Assembly (NCBI RefSeq): GCF_901709675.1
Contig: NC_051103.1
Span: 3,519,501-3,583,500 of the forward strand
Source: Syngnathus acus
Lineage: Eukaryota; Chordata; Actinopteri; Syngnathiformes; Syngnathidae
Reading direction: 5' to 3'
DNA length: 64,000 nt
Part shown: in pieces, positions 44,401-53,813 of the stretch
Position numbering within the stretch: the stretch's first letter is position 1
How the letters are laid out: every line of letters begins with the position of its first letter
Notes under the pieces: generated by a model
What the model saw: only the letters and a program-made list of their open reading frames with translations
The model's database searches: none
What the model was told of the DNA's origin: nothing
Made by a program: the position numbers and the translations under genes

Positions 44401-47400
44401 TGGCCGTGACGGGTGAGAACGCGCTGAAACTAAACAGACGCTCAACGCAAACAAGGTTGCGTGGAGGTGACTTTGAAAAGGCACCGCTGTTTGAATACAA
44501 GTGTTTGGAAGATCAAAGTTAGCTGTACAAATAATGGAGGAGAGGCTTAAGCTAAACAAATTTAAGGGTCATCCATTGTAAGTCCTCAAAATGATCTTTT
44601 GATACGAGTCGAAATTTATATTGTCATTCAAACGCGGAGAGAGGTTTTCAAGGGTGAAGGAATTTGCTCCACTGGCACGGAACGCATGTTTGGACTGGAG
44701 TGAGAAAAAAAAAAGAAAAAAAAAAAAGAGCGCATCAGCAGCAACAACGTATGAGCCGCAAAACGATGCCAAACCACGTTCCACAAATCCTGCAAAATAG
44801 TCCAAATCACGAAACCGCTAAAGGATTGAGCTGAATAAACTTTTTAAGGGCGCCGTTTGTATTTCGATTAAATATCACAAGTTATGATTTAAGAGCTGTC
44901 ATGGTCATAATTTCTCCGGGGCAATAAATAAAAGCTGGTAGTTTCCAATAGTTTTGCATTTTAGATGGCTACATAGAAGGTAGTCACGAATGCTTTGGGG
45001 GGGGGGGGAAAAAAAAAAAGATTACACAAAATTTTGCCACTAAATAAGCTACTGATTAAATATTTCAATCCTGAAATATTTAAAACTAAATACTTAAAAT
45101 AAAAATATTTGACAAATTCATAAGGTCTAAAAATCTGATCTTTTCTTACTTAAAAAACATCTGCCTCATGCTAGCAGCGATACACCAAACGCTCACGTGC
45201 ATAAAAATGGATATATTGAAGAACTATTCTTAGCGCAGCACAAGTGACAGAAGTAATGATAAGACACGCTGGGTATGCGTAACAAACTGCGACATAATTT
45301 ATTCCCCGCGCTCGTCAAGATTACACAAAAATAGAAAATTCTATTATTTTAAGCCTCACGCCAAAAACCTTCCCGATGTGATTGACTGGATATAAAACAA
45401 AGCTTGCCTTGATCAAATGGAGAGGAAAAAAAAAAAAAAGACTAACGTTCTAATTTTAGTCTATTTTTTTTTTTCTAACAAATCTCCATCCTCTTGACTG
45501 TATTTTCACCAGCAGGGCTCGCAATAATTGCCTGACTAACGTGAGGAGATTCAAGCTGTGTCCCATCCTCTTGCGGTTCATCGAGAGCGTGCCAACGCCT
45601 TTATGCCAATCGGAGCGTCGCCAACGTAGCAACTGTGTCATATTTCGAGAAATTTTACTGGCTTGATCTAACGGGTGTGTTAAAAAAAAAAAAAACCTGA
45701 TAGGAAAAAGGGCTCGGACAATCTGCATCTCGAGTCGAGCGATTGCTTTTAATCAAAGCCATACCGCAAGTCAAGAGCCACTATTATGGTTGAAGGGGCT
45801 TCTTCTGCCAGCTCAAGCGCTAATTACAGGGCAACGTTTAAAAGATAATAGGTGCACTCCAGCAGGAAAAGGAGCATCGTGCGTGTAGAAGACCACAACA
45901 TCGTCTCAGCGTGAACACACAAAGTGTGACTATTTCATCCTCGGGATCTGGGTAAGATACACAAAGGACGGCGTTCTCCTCCTCCATTAAACCTGAGTGG
46001 GAGTACAATAAATGGTAGTCTAGAGCCAAAGGGGTAACAAAAATAAAAACGATGTCCGGATATTTTTTCCACAGGAGACAAGGTGGAAATGAATGCAACG
46101 AGAACAAGGGCTAATTGTTTAAATGGAGCGTGCCGAACAAACAATTTTCAGATGTGAAACGCTTGAAATGAGCTTGCGATGTTGTCTCGCGGGCATGGCC
46201 TGCACTCGCTGGTCTACTTTTGTCAATTATTCACACGTTTTAGCGCCGCCGCTTCCCTTCGACTGACCTGCCTTCAAAAAGGAGCGGGGCCAAAGTTGAA
46301 ATTCGATTGTATGCTAATGCGTAAAGAAACTCAAGATGACCTAAATATCTCATAACGCTCACACGGCAAAGAAGAGTATAACTAAAGTCTTTTTGTTTCT
46401 GCACAAACAAAAGTCTGACTATTGATGTCATCCAATAAATTTGTTGCGAGTTGTTAGTTTAACGCTGACACGTGCAGTAAAATATGTCGACAATCCGTCA
46501 GCGTAATTCTTTCACCCCCCCCTGCTGAAAACGGCAACATCGCGACGCGTTCCGCTTTGTTTCTGGACATTTACTCAGCTGTTGCCAAAAACAGCGGCAG
46601 AGGTGTAGAAAGGTTCACTGATGTCGGGCGCCGTTCAGTTGGGCGGGTCCTCCCCTTTAGTTCTGACTCAAGTCTGGTTTGTGTCGAAATTTCAGACGGG
46701 AGGGCCGTAATCACCGTGTTTTGTGCTCAACTAAAAGGCTAACCAGCGAGGCGGGACCCGGCGCCTCCACCTGTCTAAAAAGCTTTTTTTTTTTTTGGAG
46801 TGGAAGGCAAGCACGCGGTGGCGACAAGTTTGCCCCGACAAGCTCGCGGATGGGAAATAATGACACGTTGAGGTCATTGTCAGTGACGTAACGTTTGAAC
46901 AGAGACTATTTGCGTAAAAATGATTGGTTAGCGGATAAGACTAAACACTAAGCATGTACAAAACTTACAACCTAATTTCTTCTATTTTTTTCCCATAAAA
47001 TTGAAAAGACTAATTTCTCTTGGCTTCACTGCTTCCTGTATTGTGATTATTCATTTATTTTTTAGAATTTTAGAATCTAATCTGCTAACCTATTCCCTCG
47101 CCGTCGGCGCTTATCATGCAATTTTTTTTGTGGGTGTTTTTATCAGAGCAATGCATCTGTCTGCCATCTGAGGCTGCGGGGAGATTTGTGTAGTTCAAAT
47201 GGACACGAAACAAAAAGGCTTTAAATAAATTAAGCCCAAAACAAGGCGGCCTCGTTAAAGATTCATCCGTGATGGGAGGGCGGCCGTCGAGGAGTCCTCT
47301 GCGCGGCAATTAGAAGAAAATAAAAGGACACTGCATGTGTCCTCCGCGAAGCCGCCGGCATCAAAGACGCTCGAGTCAAAGATCAACGTGCGCTTTTGTT

Positions 47401-50396
47401 TTAGCTCAGCTCGAGGAAAACGACATCTTAAGCGCGGCATCTGCCAGCGAATGCGTCACATGTTCTTCACCTCTAAAGCTTAACCCCCCCCCCCCCACGG
47501 GAAAATAGCCACAAAATAAGCTGGCAACACAACGATGCAGGTTGTTACATTCTGGAGGCCATTTTGAGAAATTGTATGAAACCAGTGATTGGTCGCCCGT
47601 CGCTGAAAGCAGACGGTTGCCGCGATGACACTCTTTTTACAGTAACAATGCCAATGGCGATAATGGCGGGCGCTTTCAAAAAGAAAACGGTGTCATTACG
47701 CGGCTATGACGAAGTTGAGAATGATAATACGAGCGCTGTCATTGTCGCGCATTGTCAAAGGTGCCACAACGGTGGGTCTTCATGAGATTCTTTAAAAAAA
47801 AAAAAAAGAAAATACAATAATCTGCTGTTACGAACTTGACGCTGAGTCACAATCTGACAGCTTGGTACAATACTTATGTAGTATAGCAACAGTGATTATT
47901 ATTTAGATTATACATATGAGCTCAATATTAAATGAAAATATAGCCACTTTTTTTTAAAGAAACTTTACTATAAAATCCAAAACCGTTTCAGGGCTCCACA
48001 GACGCCTTGGCGAACGCTGAAATGAAACGACTCCCTATCAAGACGAGGGAGGGCCCTGCCCAAAATGCAAACAAGCAGAATGGTAAATAATGCATGTCTG
48101 AACAGGGCACAGTTTAGAGTGGCCAGGCGGGAGGGGAGGGGGGTTGGGGGGTCTTGCGGGGGCTCGCATATGCGTGCCAGCCTCGCGGCGGGAGACGCCG
48201 CGCAGACACAAAAGAAAACAGGAAAACAGAAATGACACAAAACGAGCCCGCTCCAACGCGCACAAAAGCAAACACGGCGAGGCTGACTTGGTTTGGAATT
48301 ACGCGGTGGGGGGGTGGGGGGTCGACACGTCTATTAGACACCGGCTCGAAACTGGTCTAACTCAATTATCCAATTAGCTCACGTAGGGGGGCCAGACTGC
48401 AAGGTGGCGACGGCCGGAACACCTGCAGCGGCCAGAGATTCTTTCCAAGAAGAAACAGAGAAACTTTGTAGTCACACCAAAGCATTACAGGAAAAAAAAA
48501 AAAAAAAAAAAGACATGATAAATATTTTCTCTATGTACAAAATAGGCTTGTTGCATTCATGCAAATTCACCTGGTTGATGGAATTGGCGGCACTAGAGGC
48601 GAGTCCTGTCCCCAGACATGTTACCAAGAAGATGGCGGGGTCAAAGGGCACCGGCGCCATTGCATAACCAGCCGCCGCCGTGGTCACCACAAGCGCTGAA
48701 ATGAAGAGCAAGTTGAAGTCGCACGGAGTGAACAATCATGGCCGTCCGCACACCCTTACCCGTGAGTTTGATTTTGGCCAATCGGGCGTAGATGTCGGGC
48801 AGGTCGGCCGCTTCCACTTTCATTTGCTTCCACTGTCGGTCCAGACGCGCATCTCGAGCTTCGTCTGTCTCCACCTGCACGTGGGGCGTCTCCTTTGAGG
48901 TCGTCGCCGGGTTGGATGTTTCCTCAGCGACCTCAGATTTGGACAAGTCCTGCACCGTGGGCTCGATCGTCGGGATTCTTTGGACCTGCCTCTCTTCGCC
49001 GCCGTTGTCGTCCACGTCGGCAAGCACCTGTTTAGGGACGGCACGCTGCTGAAGCTCAGCCGGGTTCTTGGACACATACTGACAGGGAAGAAAAAGAAAA
49101 TGTAATTTATATTGGATCATTAATTTCGTAATAATACAAATGACCACACAAAAATCTATCAAAATACACAAAAGGTCCCTTCACAAAGGAACTCTGCATA
49201 GAAGTGCAGAATTTTATTTGCTCTTAATTAGTTAAAATGTGAACCATATTAATATACATAAAAACCATAAAAACCAAATAAAAAAATATCTAAACGTAAT
49301 ATAAATATATGCATGTAGTGAAAAACATTGGCTTAAAAATGAAATGTGCCCTTACACAACATGAAATGCAAATAAACATTTAACAACAATTAAATAATAC
49401 TAAACTAAAAGAACAACAAAAGCTGCGCTTAAAAGTTTACTAAACTTAAGGAAATCAAAATAAACAAGTAAAATGTAGTAAATTATAAAAAGTACAAGCA
49501 AGCTATGAGAATTGGTTAAATAAAATAAACAAAAATGAAAATCTACATAACTAAATTAGATGATGGATGTTGGCTAAACAAAAACACTGAACTAAAAAAA
49601 TGCTTTAGAAAAACAAATATGATGTAAAAATAATATATAAATGTGTAAGCAAATATTAAGCCTTGTTTAAGAGAAAGCACATTCAAAAAATAATCATGCA
49701 TAAAATGTGCATATAAAAAGGTGACAAAGCAATGCAAGTTACCTGCCGTTTGAGGAAGTTGAGGTGTTGATAGGTCATCCAGTGTGACGGTTCTCTCCTG
49801 TGCAGCAGAACGCGGCTGCGGGCTGTCTGCATGCATCGCAGACCACATCCCACCAATTTTTGCTTTATGTTTACACCAAACAAACCTAGGAGACAAAAAC
49901 AAGCAGAATACTTAGTATTTGTAGGAGTGATGAACATTCAATCGCAGAGGAATAATTTACAACGGCAACTAGTTGTGGAAGAAAGAAGTGCAGCACTATT
50001 TGCTTTCACTCTGACATCTCTTCTTGCATGCCTGCATGTGTGATATACTTCTCTGTGGTGTGCAACAATCAGAAGAGCACGATCAAAATTTTGCTGGAAA
50101 ATCGTGGAAAAGCCAATCTAAGCTTCACTAATGAAATAAAATTCGGTTACCGTTACAGATCGGCGTGTATTCAATACATATGCAGAAGTAGACGACCTCA
50201 TTCTAAAGGTCAAGACACAGATTAGGAAAACATTCTTGCATTGAGTAACCGTGTACGACTAGCTTAGCTACCTAGCTCGTCCACGTTGATTTTAAAGGTA
50301 CGCGATTGGATTACAACAACGAAGATCAACGTGCAGCCGTGCAGTCCGCGTTTGAGAGACGTTACCTGTTAGCCGACTACATTGCGTCTTATACAT
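41051..50396 (-). CDS. cox10: Protoheme IX farnesyltransferase COX10 (heme O synthase), seven exons, 439 aa
   Basis: COX10 farnesylates heme B to heme O in the inner mitochondrial membrane, the step before COX15 makes heme A for cytochrome c oxidase. Exons: 50366-50396, 49743-49885, 48760-49078, 48571-48695, 42396-42466, 41547-41779 and 41051-41448. All junctions are GT/AG and in frame, giving 439 aa against 443 in human. Residues 1-58 are basic and poor in acidic residues, fitting mitochondrial import; 59-150 is a variable linker. The UbiA core starts near 165 with eight to nine membrane segments. Motif 1 is NSINQ then [12 protein letters not shown] (202-224); motif 2 is [10 protein letters not shown] (331-340). 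From memory, human disease residues T196, N204, D336 and R339 correspond to T194, N202, D334 and R337, all conserved. Confidence 0.95.
41547..41779 (-). CDS. cox10: cox10 exon 6
   Basis: Acceptor catcatcttcag before 41779; donor CCCAG|GTATTC after 41547. It encodes Ser230 (split) through Gly308 (split): membrane helices with [21 protein letters not shown] and [22 protein letters not shown], all characteristic of COX10. Confidence 0.95.
42396..42466 (-). CDS. cox10: cox10 exon 5 (71 nt)
   Basis: Acceptor ttttccccctgcag before 42466; donor ATCAG|GTACAG after 42396. It encodes 23 codons, [20 protein letters not shown] then GQI, carrying the first Asp/Arg-rich prenyl-diphosphate motif. It joins NSINQ of exon 4 exactly as in other COX10 proteins. 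It is too short to stand out as an open frame. Confidence 0.95.
42467..48570 (-). other. cox10 intron 4 (6.1 kb)
   Basis: The largest cox10 intron. It contains a C run near 42547-42558, A-rich runs near 43655-43669, 44703-44728 and 45427-45439, a G run near 44251-44266 and a C tract at 47486-47499. Open frames in it are short and unlike any protein I know. No RNA gene is recognised. Confidence 0.8.
48571..48695 (-). CDS. cox10: cox10 exon 4
   Basis: Acceptor gctcttcatttcag before 48695; donor CAG|GTGAAT after 48571. It encodes the first two membrane segments ([13 protein letters not shown] and [12 protein letters not shown]) and ends AANSINQ at a phase-0 boundary. Confidence 0.95.
48760..49078 (-). 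CDS. cox10: cox10 exon 3
   Basis: Acceptor ttcttccctgtcag before 49078; donor ACGG|GTAAGG after 48760. The first two-thirds is a low-complexity, acidic Thr/Glu-rich linker that differs strongly from human. The end, [15 protein letters not shown], is the conserved entry into the first membrane helix. Confidence 0.93.
49743..49885 (-). CDS. cox10: cox10 exon 2
   Basis: Acceptor tttttgtctcctag before 49885; donor GGCAG|GTAACT after 49743. It encodes [15 protein letters not shown] through HLNFLKRQ, a basic, Arg-rich stretch consistent with a mitochondrial presequence. HLNFLKRQ followed by YV aligns with the human segment HFSFLKRMYV. Confidence 0.9.
50366..50396 (-). CDS. cox10: cox10 exon 1 coding part
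   Basis: The ATG at 50396 gives [11 protein letters not shown], ending at donor ACAG|GTAACG and completing the Gly codon with exon 2. An in-frame TGA lies three codons upstream, so this is the first usable ATG in this frame. CSRLTG resembles SSRLLTG of the human N-terminus. Another ATG at 50459 opens only a 6-codon uORF. Confidence 0.85.
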
Positions 50397-50438
50397 GATC
50401 TTTGGTCAAAATAAAGCCGGTTTCCTTCTTGGTCTCCT

Positions 50439-50459
50439 TCACATGCAGTGAGCCGCCAT
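50439..50459 (-). promoter_or_regulatory. Six-codon uORF at the cox10 5' end, on an ATGGCGGC element
   Basis: ATGGCGGCTCACTGCATGTGA encodes MAAHCM and stops 42 nt before the cox10 ATG. The ATGGCGGC core resembles the YY1/TISU element found at start sites of many mitochondrial genes. In human COX10 the protein itself begins MAA, so this ATG may be a relic of the ancestral start, or simply a uORF. Confidence 0.6.
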
Positions 50460-50493
50460 TATGACCTCAGGATGTGACGTTACAAGTACGTCC

Positions 50494-50570
50494 GGGGCAT
50501 GTGACGTCATGCGACCTTAAATAATAACAAGTTTGGGGCACATGACGTCATGCGACCGCAAATAATAACA
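50494..50570 (-). promoter_or_regulatory. cox10: cox10 promoter with tandemly duplicated CRE
   Basis: A 41-bp unit (ggggcatgtgacgtcatgcg...aataataacaa) is tandemly duplicated at 50494-50534 and 50535-50570. Each copy carries a perfect TGACGTCA, at 50502-50509 and 50543-50550, a CREB/ATF site. A half-site TGACGT lies near 50475. No TATA box is visible. The position 40-90 nt upstream of the probable start of transcription fits the cox10 promoter. Confidence 0.6.
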
Positions 50571-50669
50571 CCACCACCACTAATAACAATAACAATAAAA
50601 ACAGTAACAACATTAACAATACTACTACTATTACTATTATGTACTACTACTACTACTACTACTACTACA

Positions 50670-50715
<46 letters not shown>
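50560..50715. repeat. Compound trinucleotide microsatellite
   Basis: Blocks of ACC, AAT/AAC, ACT and then a long AAT run follow one another directly upstream of the duplicated cox10 CRE unit. The AATAATAACA tail of the CRE unit may be the seed of this repeat. Confidence 0.8.
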
Positions 50716-50716
<1 letters not shown>

Positions 50717-50964
50717 TCATCATGTGTATATTTCATTATCTTTACTAATAGATGAAATATAAATAACATTGTTGTGAAGCCCCCGTTTGATGTACATTAT
50801 TCTTTTGTATATGTTTAATCCTGCTAAGAAAAGCCAAACGCATGCAGGCTTTTATTGCCTTTTGTCCATGAGGTGCACATCAGCAACAGATGGGCGACAT
50901 GGAGTGGAAAACATTTAACAATGGAAAGTTTGTGAGGCCATTTTCACCCCGACATGCCTTTTGT

Positions 50965-51045
50965 CCTAACCCTGGGTGCAAACCCAAACTTCGTCTTAAA
51001 ACACAGCTTTCAAATTGTACTTAAAACCAAAATTTGAAATCCTCA
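50965..51045. repeat. TTGAAACCCTAA-type repeat, third locus
   Basis: Words such as cctaaccctgg, gcaaacccaaac and aaaatttgaaatcct resemble the family at 2048-2240 and 63930-63995. It is strongly diverged. Confidence 0.35.
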
Positions 51046-51604
51046 TGCACCACATTCATTTATGTACTTTCCCTCCGCACTTGTCTTGATTTTAACAGAA
51101 TGTCTACTGGTCAAAACACTGACCTGTAAAGAGACCACCTTCCGCGCCACTCCAATAAAATGGCTTCATGGAATAACAGAGACTCCCCCATGCTTGTGCC
51201 TGTCATTGCCCCATTTCTCCCACCCTGATTTACAAGCGGTCCCACTGGCTTGCAGTGCCATCTCTAATCCCAGAGGAACGAGCATCGGAATGGCGGCGGA
51301 GTAGGAAGCAGACAGTGCCGCATAACTCTCGAGCAGAAACAGATGCGCCGGCGCTGTCCTGTTTGTAATTGATTTTTAAGGGTGACTCTCTTGTTGTCTA
51401 ACAAGCCTCCGGCCGGCGCCGTGCTGCACGTCGAGCAGAAGGCTTGTGACTGACTACAAACACTTGTAGTGGCCCAGCCCCCAAGTAAAGAAGCAACTTC
51501 CTTTTACTGTCTTCTTCAGGACATGTGTCCACCAGATGCAGCTGTACTTCCTGGACACATCCTATTCTTCCTGTATCATAGTAAAGCTAATATAGGGCAC
51601 TGGC

Positions 51605-51712
51605 TTGAAACCTTCATTTAAAAACCTAAACCTGCTTTGAAAGTCTGATCTAGACTACCTTGAATCCCTGACCCCAGCTTTAAACCCAAATCTTGACTTT
51701 CTTGAACCCTAT
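51605..51712. repeat. TTGAAACCCTAA-type repeat, fourth locus
   Basis: Contains cttgaaaccttcattt, aaacctaaacctgctttgaaa, cttgaatccctgacc, ttaaacccaaatcttga and cttgaacccta. It lies directly beside the tRNA array. Confidence 0.45.
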
Positions 51713-51787
51713 AGAAGAAAGACCTTTTAGAAATTCAATAGTACAAGACTAAGGAAATGACAGTACTGGAAAATAATTAAAGGACAA

Positions 51788-51860
51788 CACCCCAGATGGG
51801 ACTTGAACCCACAATCCCTGGCTTAGGAGGCCAGTGCCTTATCCATTAGGCCACTGGGGC
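51788..51860 (-). tRNA. tRNA-Arg(CCT), intact
   Basis: 73 nt, G1 to G73, no intron. The acceptor stem GCCCCAG/CTGGGGT pairs fully with a G-T closing pair. Anticodon CCT sits in loop CTCCTAA. The A box is TGGCCTAATGG and the B box GGTTCAAGTCC. The sequence is close to vertebrate tRNA-Arg-CCT as I remember it. A TTTT lies about 15 nt downstream. Confidence 0.93.
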
Positions 51861-51947
51861 ACAAAACTGCCTGTTGCTGAAGAGATGTCATACAAATTCA
51901 ATAGTAACGGCCGAACAAAGTAGTTAAAGACAACAAAGCAAGGAGAT

Positions 51948-52020
51948 CACCCCAGATGGGACTTGAACCCACAATCCCTGGCTTAGGAGGCCAATGCCTT
52001 ATCCATTAGGCCACTGGGGT
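51948..52020 (-). tRNA. tRNA-Arg(CCT), intact, A1 variant
   Basis: 73 nt, same structure as its neighbours, but position 1 is A, giving an A1-T72 Watson-Crick pair. T27-G43 makes a wobble in the anticodon stem. No TTTT occurs within about 80 nt downstream. Confidence 0.88.
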
Positions 52021-52110
52021 ACAAAACTGCATGTTGCTGAAGAGATGTCATACAAATTCAATAGTAACGGCCGACCGAAATCACAGTACAGGACAATAAA
52101 GAAAGAATAC

Positions 52111-52199
52111 CACCTCAGATGGGACTTGAACCCACAATCCCTGGTTTAGGAGGCCAGTGCCTTAGGGGGCCAGTGCCTTATCCATTAGGCCACTGGGGT
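52111..52199 (-). pseudogene. tRNA-Arg(CCT) pseudogene with 16-nt internal duplication
   Basis: 89 nt instead of 73. The block ggccagtgccttaggg (plus strand) is repeated in tandem, duplicating the junction of D arm and anticodon stem. A C4-A69 mismatch also breaks the acceptor stem. It should not fold as a normal tRNA. Confidence 0.85.
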
Positions 52200-52286
52200 A
52201 CGAAACTGCCTGTTGCTGAAGAGATGTCATACAAATTCAATAGTAACGGCCGAATAAAATCACAGTACAAGACAAAGAATGGACAC

Positions 52287-52359
52287 CACCCCAGATGGGA
52301 CTTGAACCCACAATCCCTGGCTTAGGAGGCCAGTGCCTTATCCATTAGGCCACTGGGGC
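52287..52359 (-). tRNA. tRNA-Arg(CCT), intact
   Basis: 73 nt, identical in all visible positions to the copy at 51788-51860. The nearest TTTT is about 30 nt downstream. Confidence 0.92.
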
Positions 52360-52449
52360 ACAGAACTGCATGTTGCTGAAGAGATGTCATACAAACACAA
52401 TAGTAACGGCCGAACGAAATTACAGTACAAGATAACAAAGAAAGGACAC

Positions 52450-52522
52450 CACCCCAGATGGGACTTGAACCCACAATCCCTGGCTTAGGAGGCCAGTGCC
52501 TTATCCATTAGGCCACTGGGGC
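52450..52522 (-). tRNA. tRNA-Arg(CCT), intact, no terminator in spacer
   Basis: 73 nt with the same sequence as the copy at 52287-52359. The spacer to the next copy (52360-52449) contains no run of four Ts on the transcribed strand, so termination before the next unit is uncertain. Confidence 0.92.
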
Positions 52523-52609
52523 ACACAACTACATGCTGTTGAAGAGATGTCATACAAACTTAATAGTAACGGCCGAACCAAATCACAGTACAAGACAAAG
52601 AAAGGCCAC

Positions 52610-52682
52610 CACCCCAGATGGGACTTAAATCCACAATCCCTGGTTTAGGAGGCCAGTGCCTTATCCATTAGGCTACTGGGGT
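52610..52682 (-). pseudogene. tRNA-Arg(CCT), decayed
   Basis: 73 nt, but the B box is changed to GATTTAAGTCC, losing G53 and C56. Position 39 is A, mismatching C31, and G9 is A. Loss of C56 removes the G19-C56 tertiary pair and should weaken TFIIIC binding. Probably nonfunctional. Confidence 0.75.
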
Positions 52683-52772
52683 ACACAACTGCATGCTCTT
52701 GAAGAGATGTCATACAAATTGAATAGTAACGGCCGAACATAATTCCAGAAGTTGACAACAATCCAACAACAA

Positions 52773-52845
52773 CATCCCAGATGGGACTCGAACCCACAAT
52801 CCCTGGTTTAGGAGGCCAGTGCCTTATCCATTAGGCCACTTGTGT
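52773..52845 (-). pseudogene. tRNA-Arg(CCT), acceptor stem broken
   Basis: The 5' acceptor strand reads ACACAAG instead of GCCCCAG and the 3' strand has A71, giving at least three mismatches. Position 39 is A. The B box (GGTTCGAGTCC) is intact, so it may still bind TFIIIC, but the product should not be processed as a tRNA. Confidence 0.8.
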
Positions 52846-52930
52846 ACACAACTACACGCTGTTGAAGAGATGTCATACAAATTCAATAGTAACGGCCAAA
52901 CAAAATCAGTACAAGACAAAGAAAGGACAC

Positions 52931-53003
52931 CACCCCAGATGGGACTTGAACCCACAATCCCTGGCTTAGGAGGCCAGTGCCTTATCCATTAGGCCACTGG
53001 GGC
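52931..53003 (-). tRNA. tRNA-Arg(CCT), intact
   Basis: 73 nt, same as the copies at 51788 and 52287. TTTT lies about 30 nt downstream. Confidence 0.92.
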
Positions 53004-53088
53004 ACACAACTGCATGCTGTTGAAGAGATGTCATACAAATTCAACAGTAACGGCCAAACAAAATCAGTACAAGACAAAGAAAGGACAC

Positions 53089-53161
53089 CACCCCGGATGG
53101 GACTTCAACCCACAATCCCTGGCTTAGGAGGCCAGTGCCTTATCCATTAGGCCACTGGGGT
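53089..53161 (-). pseudogene. tRNA-Arg(CCT), C56 and A6-T67 altered
   Basis: Length 73 with A1. T67 is C, mismatching A6, and C56 is G (GGTTGAAGTCC), damaging both the T loop and the B box. It is otherwise well conserved. Likely inactive or weakly expressed. Confidence 0.65.
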
Positions 53162-53248
53162 ACGAAACTGCCTGTTGCTGAAGAGATGTCACACAAATTC
53201 AATAGTAACGGCCGAATAAAATCACAGTACAAGACAAAGCAAGGACAC

Positions 53249-53321
53249 CACCCCAGATGGGACTTGAACCCACAATCCCTGGCTTAGGAGGCCAGTGCCT
53301 TATCCATTAGGCCACTGGGGT
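53249..53321 (-). tRNA. tRNA-Arg(CCT), intact, A1 variant
   Basis: 73 nt with A1-T72. All stems pair, the B box is GGTTCAAGTCC and the anticodon is CCT. TTTT lies about 30 nt downstream. Confidence 0.9.
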
Positions 53322-53411
53322 ACACAACTGCATGCTGTTGAAGAGATGTCATACAAATTCAATAGTAACGGCCGAACATAATTCCAGTAGTTGACAACAT
53401 TGTAACAATAA

Positions 53412-53484
53412 CACCCCAGATGGGACTCGAACCCACAATCCCTGGCTTAGGAGGCCAGTGCCTTATCCATTAGGCCACTGATTG
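53412..53484 (-). pseudogene. tRNA-Arg(CCT), 5' acceptor strand replaced
   Basis: The body and 3' half are intact (B box GGTTCGAGTCC). The 5' acceptor strand reads CAATCAG, so positions 1 and 3-5 fail to pair. The unit homology ends here on the 5' side, marking the edge of the regular array. Confidence 0.75.
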
Positions 53485-53570
53485 GGCTTCAGTGCAGATG
53501 CTATAGAGGGCAGATTTGATAGGAACCTAATGGTAACGGCCTAAATCCTACAGTACTGGACAGCAAAATC

Positions 53571-53620
53571 GAGACGGGACAGGAACCCAGTATCCCTGGT
53601 ATCCATTAGGCCACTGGGGC
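53571..53620 (-). pseudogene. tRNA-Arg remnant with central deletion
   Basis: Keeps the 5' acceptor and D-arm part (GCCCCAGTGGCCTAATGGAT) and a diverged T arm, but lacks about 19 nt including the anticodon. Part of the eroded array edge. Confidence 0.65.
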
Positions 53621-53708
53621 ACAAGTATAGAAAATGTTATAGAAGATAGAAGTTATGAAAATTAATTCTGCACCAATTTTCAGTACCAGCCACCAATGAA
53701 AGGACAAT

Positions 53709-53726
53709 AGCCCAAATGGGGCACAA
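53709..53726 (-). pseudogene. tRNA-Arg acceptor-stem scar
   Basis: ggacaatagcccaaatgggg is followed by cacaaag. This looks like the two acceptor ends of a unit joined after loss of the tRNA body. It is small, so the call rests on its place between other remnants. Confidence 0.35.
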
Positions 53727-53783
53727 AGAACAGAATACGTTACAGTAATCAAATAGTACTAAGGAATTTACAGTACAGGACAA

Positions 53784-53813
53784 CATCCCAGATGGGACTT
53801 GAACCCACAATCA
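53784..53813 (-). pseudogene. tRNA-Arg 3'-half remnant
   Basis: About 30 nt matching the T arm and 3' acceptor strand (catcccagatgggacttgaa, then cccacaatc), then unrelated sequence. It marks the last unit of the array. Confidence 0.7.

Noticed and set aside
51788-53484. Regular repeat-spacer array suggesting CRISPR
   Set aside because: The repeats fold as tRNA-Arg with A and B boxes, the spacers are homologous to each other rather than unique, and the context is vertebrate.
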